Below, piece after piece: positions 6,763-7,090 of a DNA stretch of 7,090 nucleotides. Both the position numbers and the translations under genes were made by a program. The stretch is from Streptomyces sp. NRRL WC-3618 (GTDB lineage Bacteria; Actinomycetota; Actinomycetes; Streptomycetales; Streptomycetaceae): contig NZ_LGDW01000128.1 in assembly GCF_001280005.1 (NCBI RefSeq), positions 1 through 7,090 on the forward strand, written 5' to 3'. Numbering within the stretch: position 1 is the stretch's first letter; every line of letters begins with the position of its first letter. Below the pieces are notes generated by a model. The model did not search any database. It saw only the letters and a list, made by a program, of their open reading frames with translations, and was not told the origin of the DNA.

Positions 6763-7090
6763 ATGCGCACACCGCCCCTCGCCTCGGGCGCCGAAGGCCC
6801 CGACGCCCTGCGGCCGTTGCTCGACACGGTCCTCGGCGCCCTCGCGGACGGCGCACACGCGCGCGGAGGCCCCCTCCCGGCCGGCGGACCCGAAACCGTC
6901 GCCCAGCGGCTACGCGACGCCGTCGGCGACGTCCTGCCCGACAAGGGCGACCCGGGCGCCCTCCACGACCTCGTACGCGCCCTCGCCGAAGGCGCCGCCG
7001 ACCCCGCCCACCCGCACTGCGCCGCCCACCTCCACTGCCCGCCCCTCGCCGTCGCCACCGCCGCCGACCTCGCCGCCGGCGCCCTCAACC
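6763..7090 (+). CDS. Amino-terminal part of a group II PLP-dependent amino-acid decarboxylase (truncated by the window end)
   Basis: The first 109 codons are open to the right edge; the full family protein is usually about 480-550 residues. The segment HPHCAAHLHCPP (residues 83-94), followed by LAVATAADLAAGALN (95-109), has the layout of the amino-terminal substrate-side region of group II pyridoxal-phosphate decarboxylases. That family includes the aromatic-L-amino-acid, tyrosine, glutamate and 2,4-diaminobutyrate decarboxylases. The PLP-binding lysine and the rest of the active site lie beyond the window, so the substrate cannot be assigned. There is no signal peptide. Residues 1-80 are Ala/Gly/Pro-rich and look like the variable family leader. 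A strong ribosome-binding site supports the ATG. The upstream hairpin suggests it is not in one operon with aminopeptidase N. Family assignment is moderately confident. Confidence 0.7.
   Translation, partial: MRTPPLASGAEGPDALRPLLDTVLGALADGAHARGGPLPAGGPETVAQRLRDAVGDVLPDKGDPGALHDLVRALAEGAADPAHPHCAAHLHCPPLAVATAADLAAGALN

Noticed and set aside
4061..6856. 931-residue open frame on the minus strand
   Set aside because: It is the complement of the aminopeptidase gene and reads as Gly/Val/Glu/Ala-rich low-complexity sequence without motifs. Long antisense frames are expected where codons nearly all end in G or C.

Overview
The window is chromosomal DNA of a high-GC actinobacterium, almost certainly Streptomyces or a close relative. 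Evidence for this is the very strong G/C preference at third codon positions, the use of TTG and GTG starts, the absence of any TTA codon that I could find in the genes, and a secreted protease that closely matches Streptomyces griseus trypsin as I remember it. I see no tRNA or rRNA gene, insertion sequence, CRISPR array or phage gene. The content looks like stable core or near-core genome.

Layout. Two genes on the minus strand fill the left quarter. A soluble HEXXH metallopeptidase with a C-terminal zinc ribbon (797-1750) is followed 75 bp downstream by an ankyrin-repeat protein (721 down past the left edge). A divergent promoter region (about 1751-1939) separates this pair from a plus-strand series. 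The first plus-strand gene is a secreted trypsin (1940-2734, TTG start) closed by a perfect GC hairpin. After a 268-bp spacer rich in small repeats come an AroQ-type chorismate mutase (3003-3347), a stand-alone receiver-domain response regulator (3488-3964), an M1-family aminopeptidase N (4070-6586) closed by a second GC-rich hairpin, and the first 109 codons of a group II PLP-dependent amino-acid decarboxylase (6763 to the right edge).

How the genes relate. Three of the seven proteins are peptidases: a secreted endopeptidase with Arg/Lys specificity, an intracellular-looking aminopeptidase and an uncharacterised metallopeptidase. Trypsin plus aminopeptidase N would fit extracellular protein breakdown followed by intracellular peptide trimming. 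However, hairpins and spacers of 105-268 bp separate the plus-strand genes, so most are probably transcribed on their own. The only convincing operon candidate is metallopeptidase-ankyrin.

Points for a second look. The metallopeptidase/ankyrin pair has no function that I recognise. The aminopeptidase has Ser where classical PepN has the Glu that holds the substrate amino terminus. The chorismate mutase carries His at the position of the E. coli active-site Gln88. The response-regulator upstream region holds two TGTGCACTC copies exactly 11 bp apart beside a perfect palindrome. I found no clear evidence of a new multi-gene system beyond the metallopeptidase/ankyrin module.
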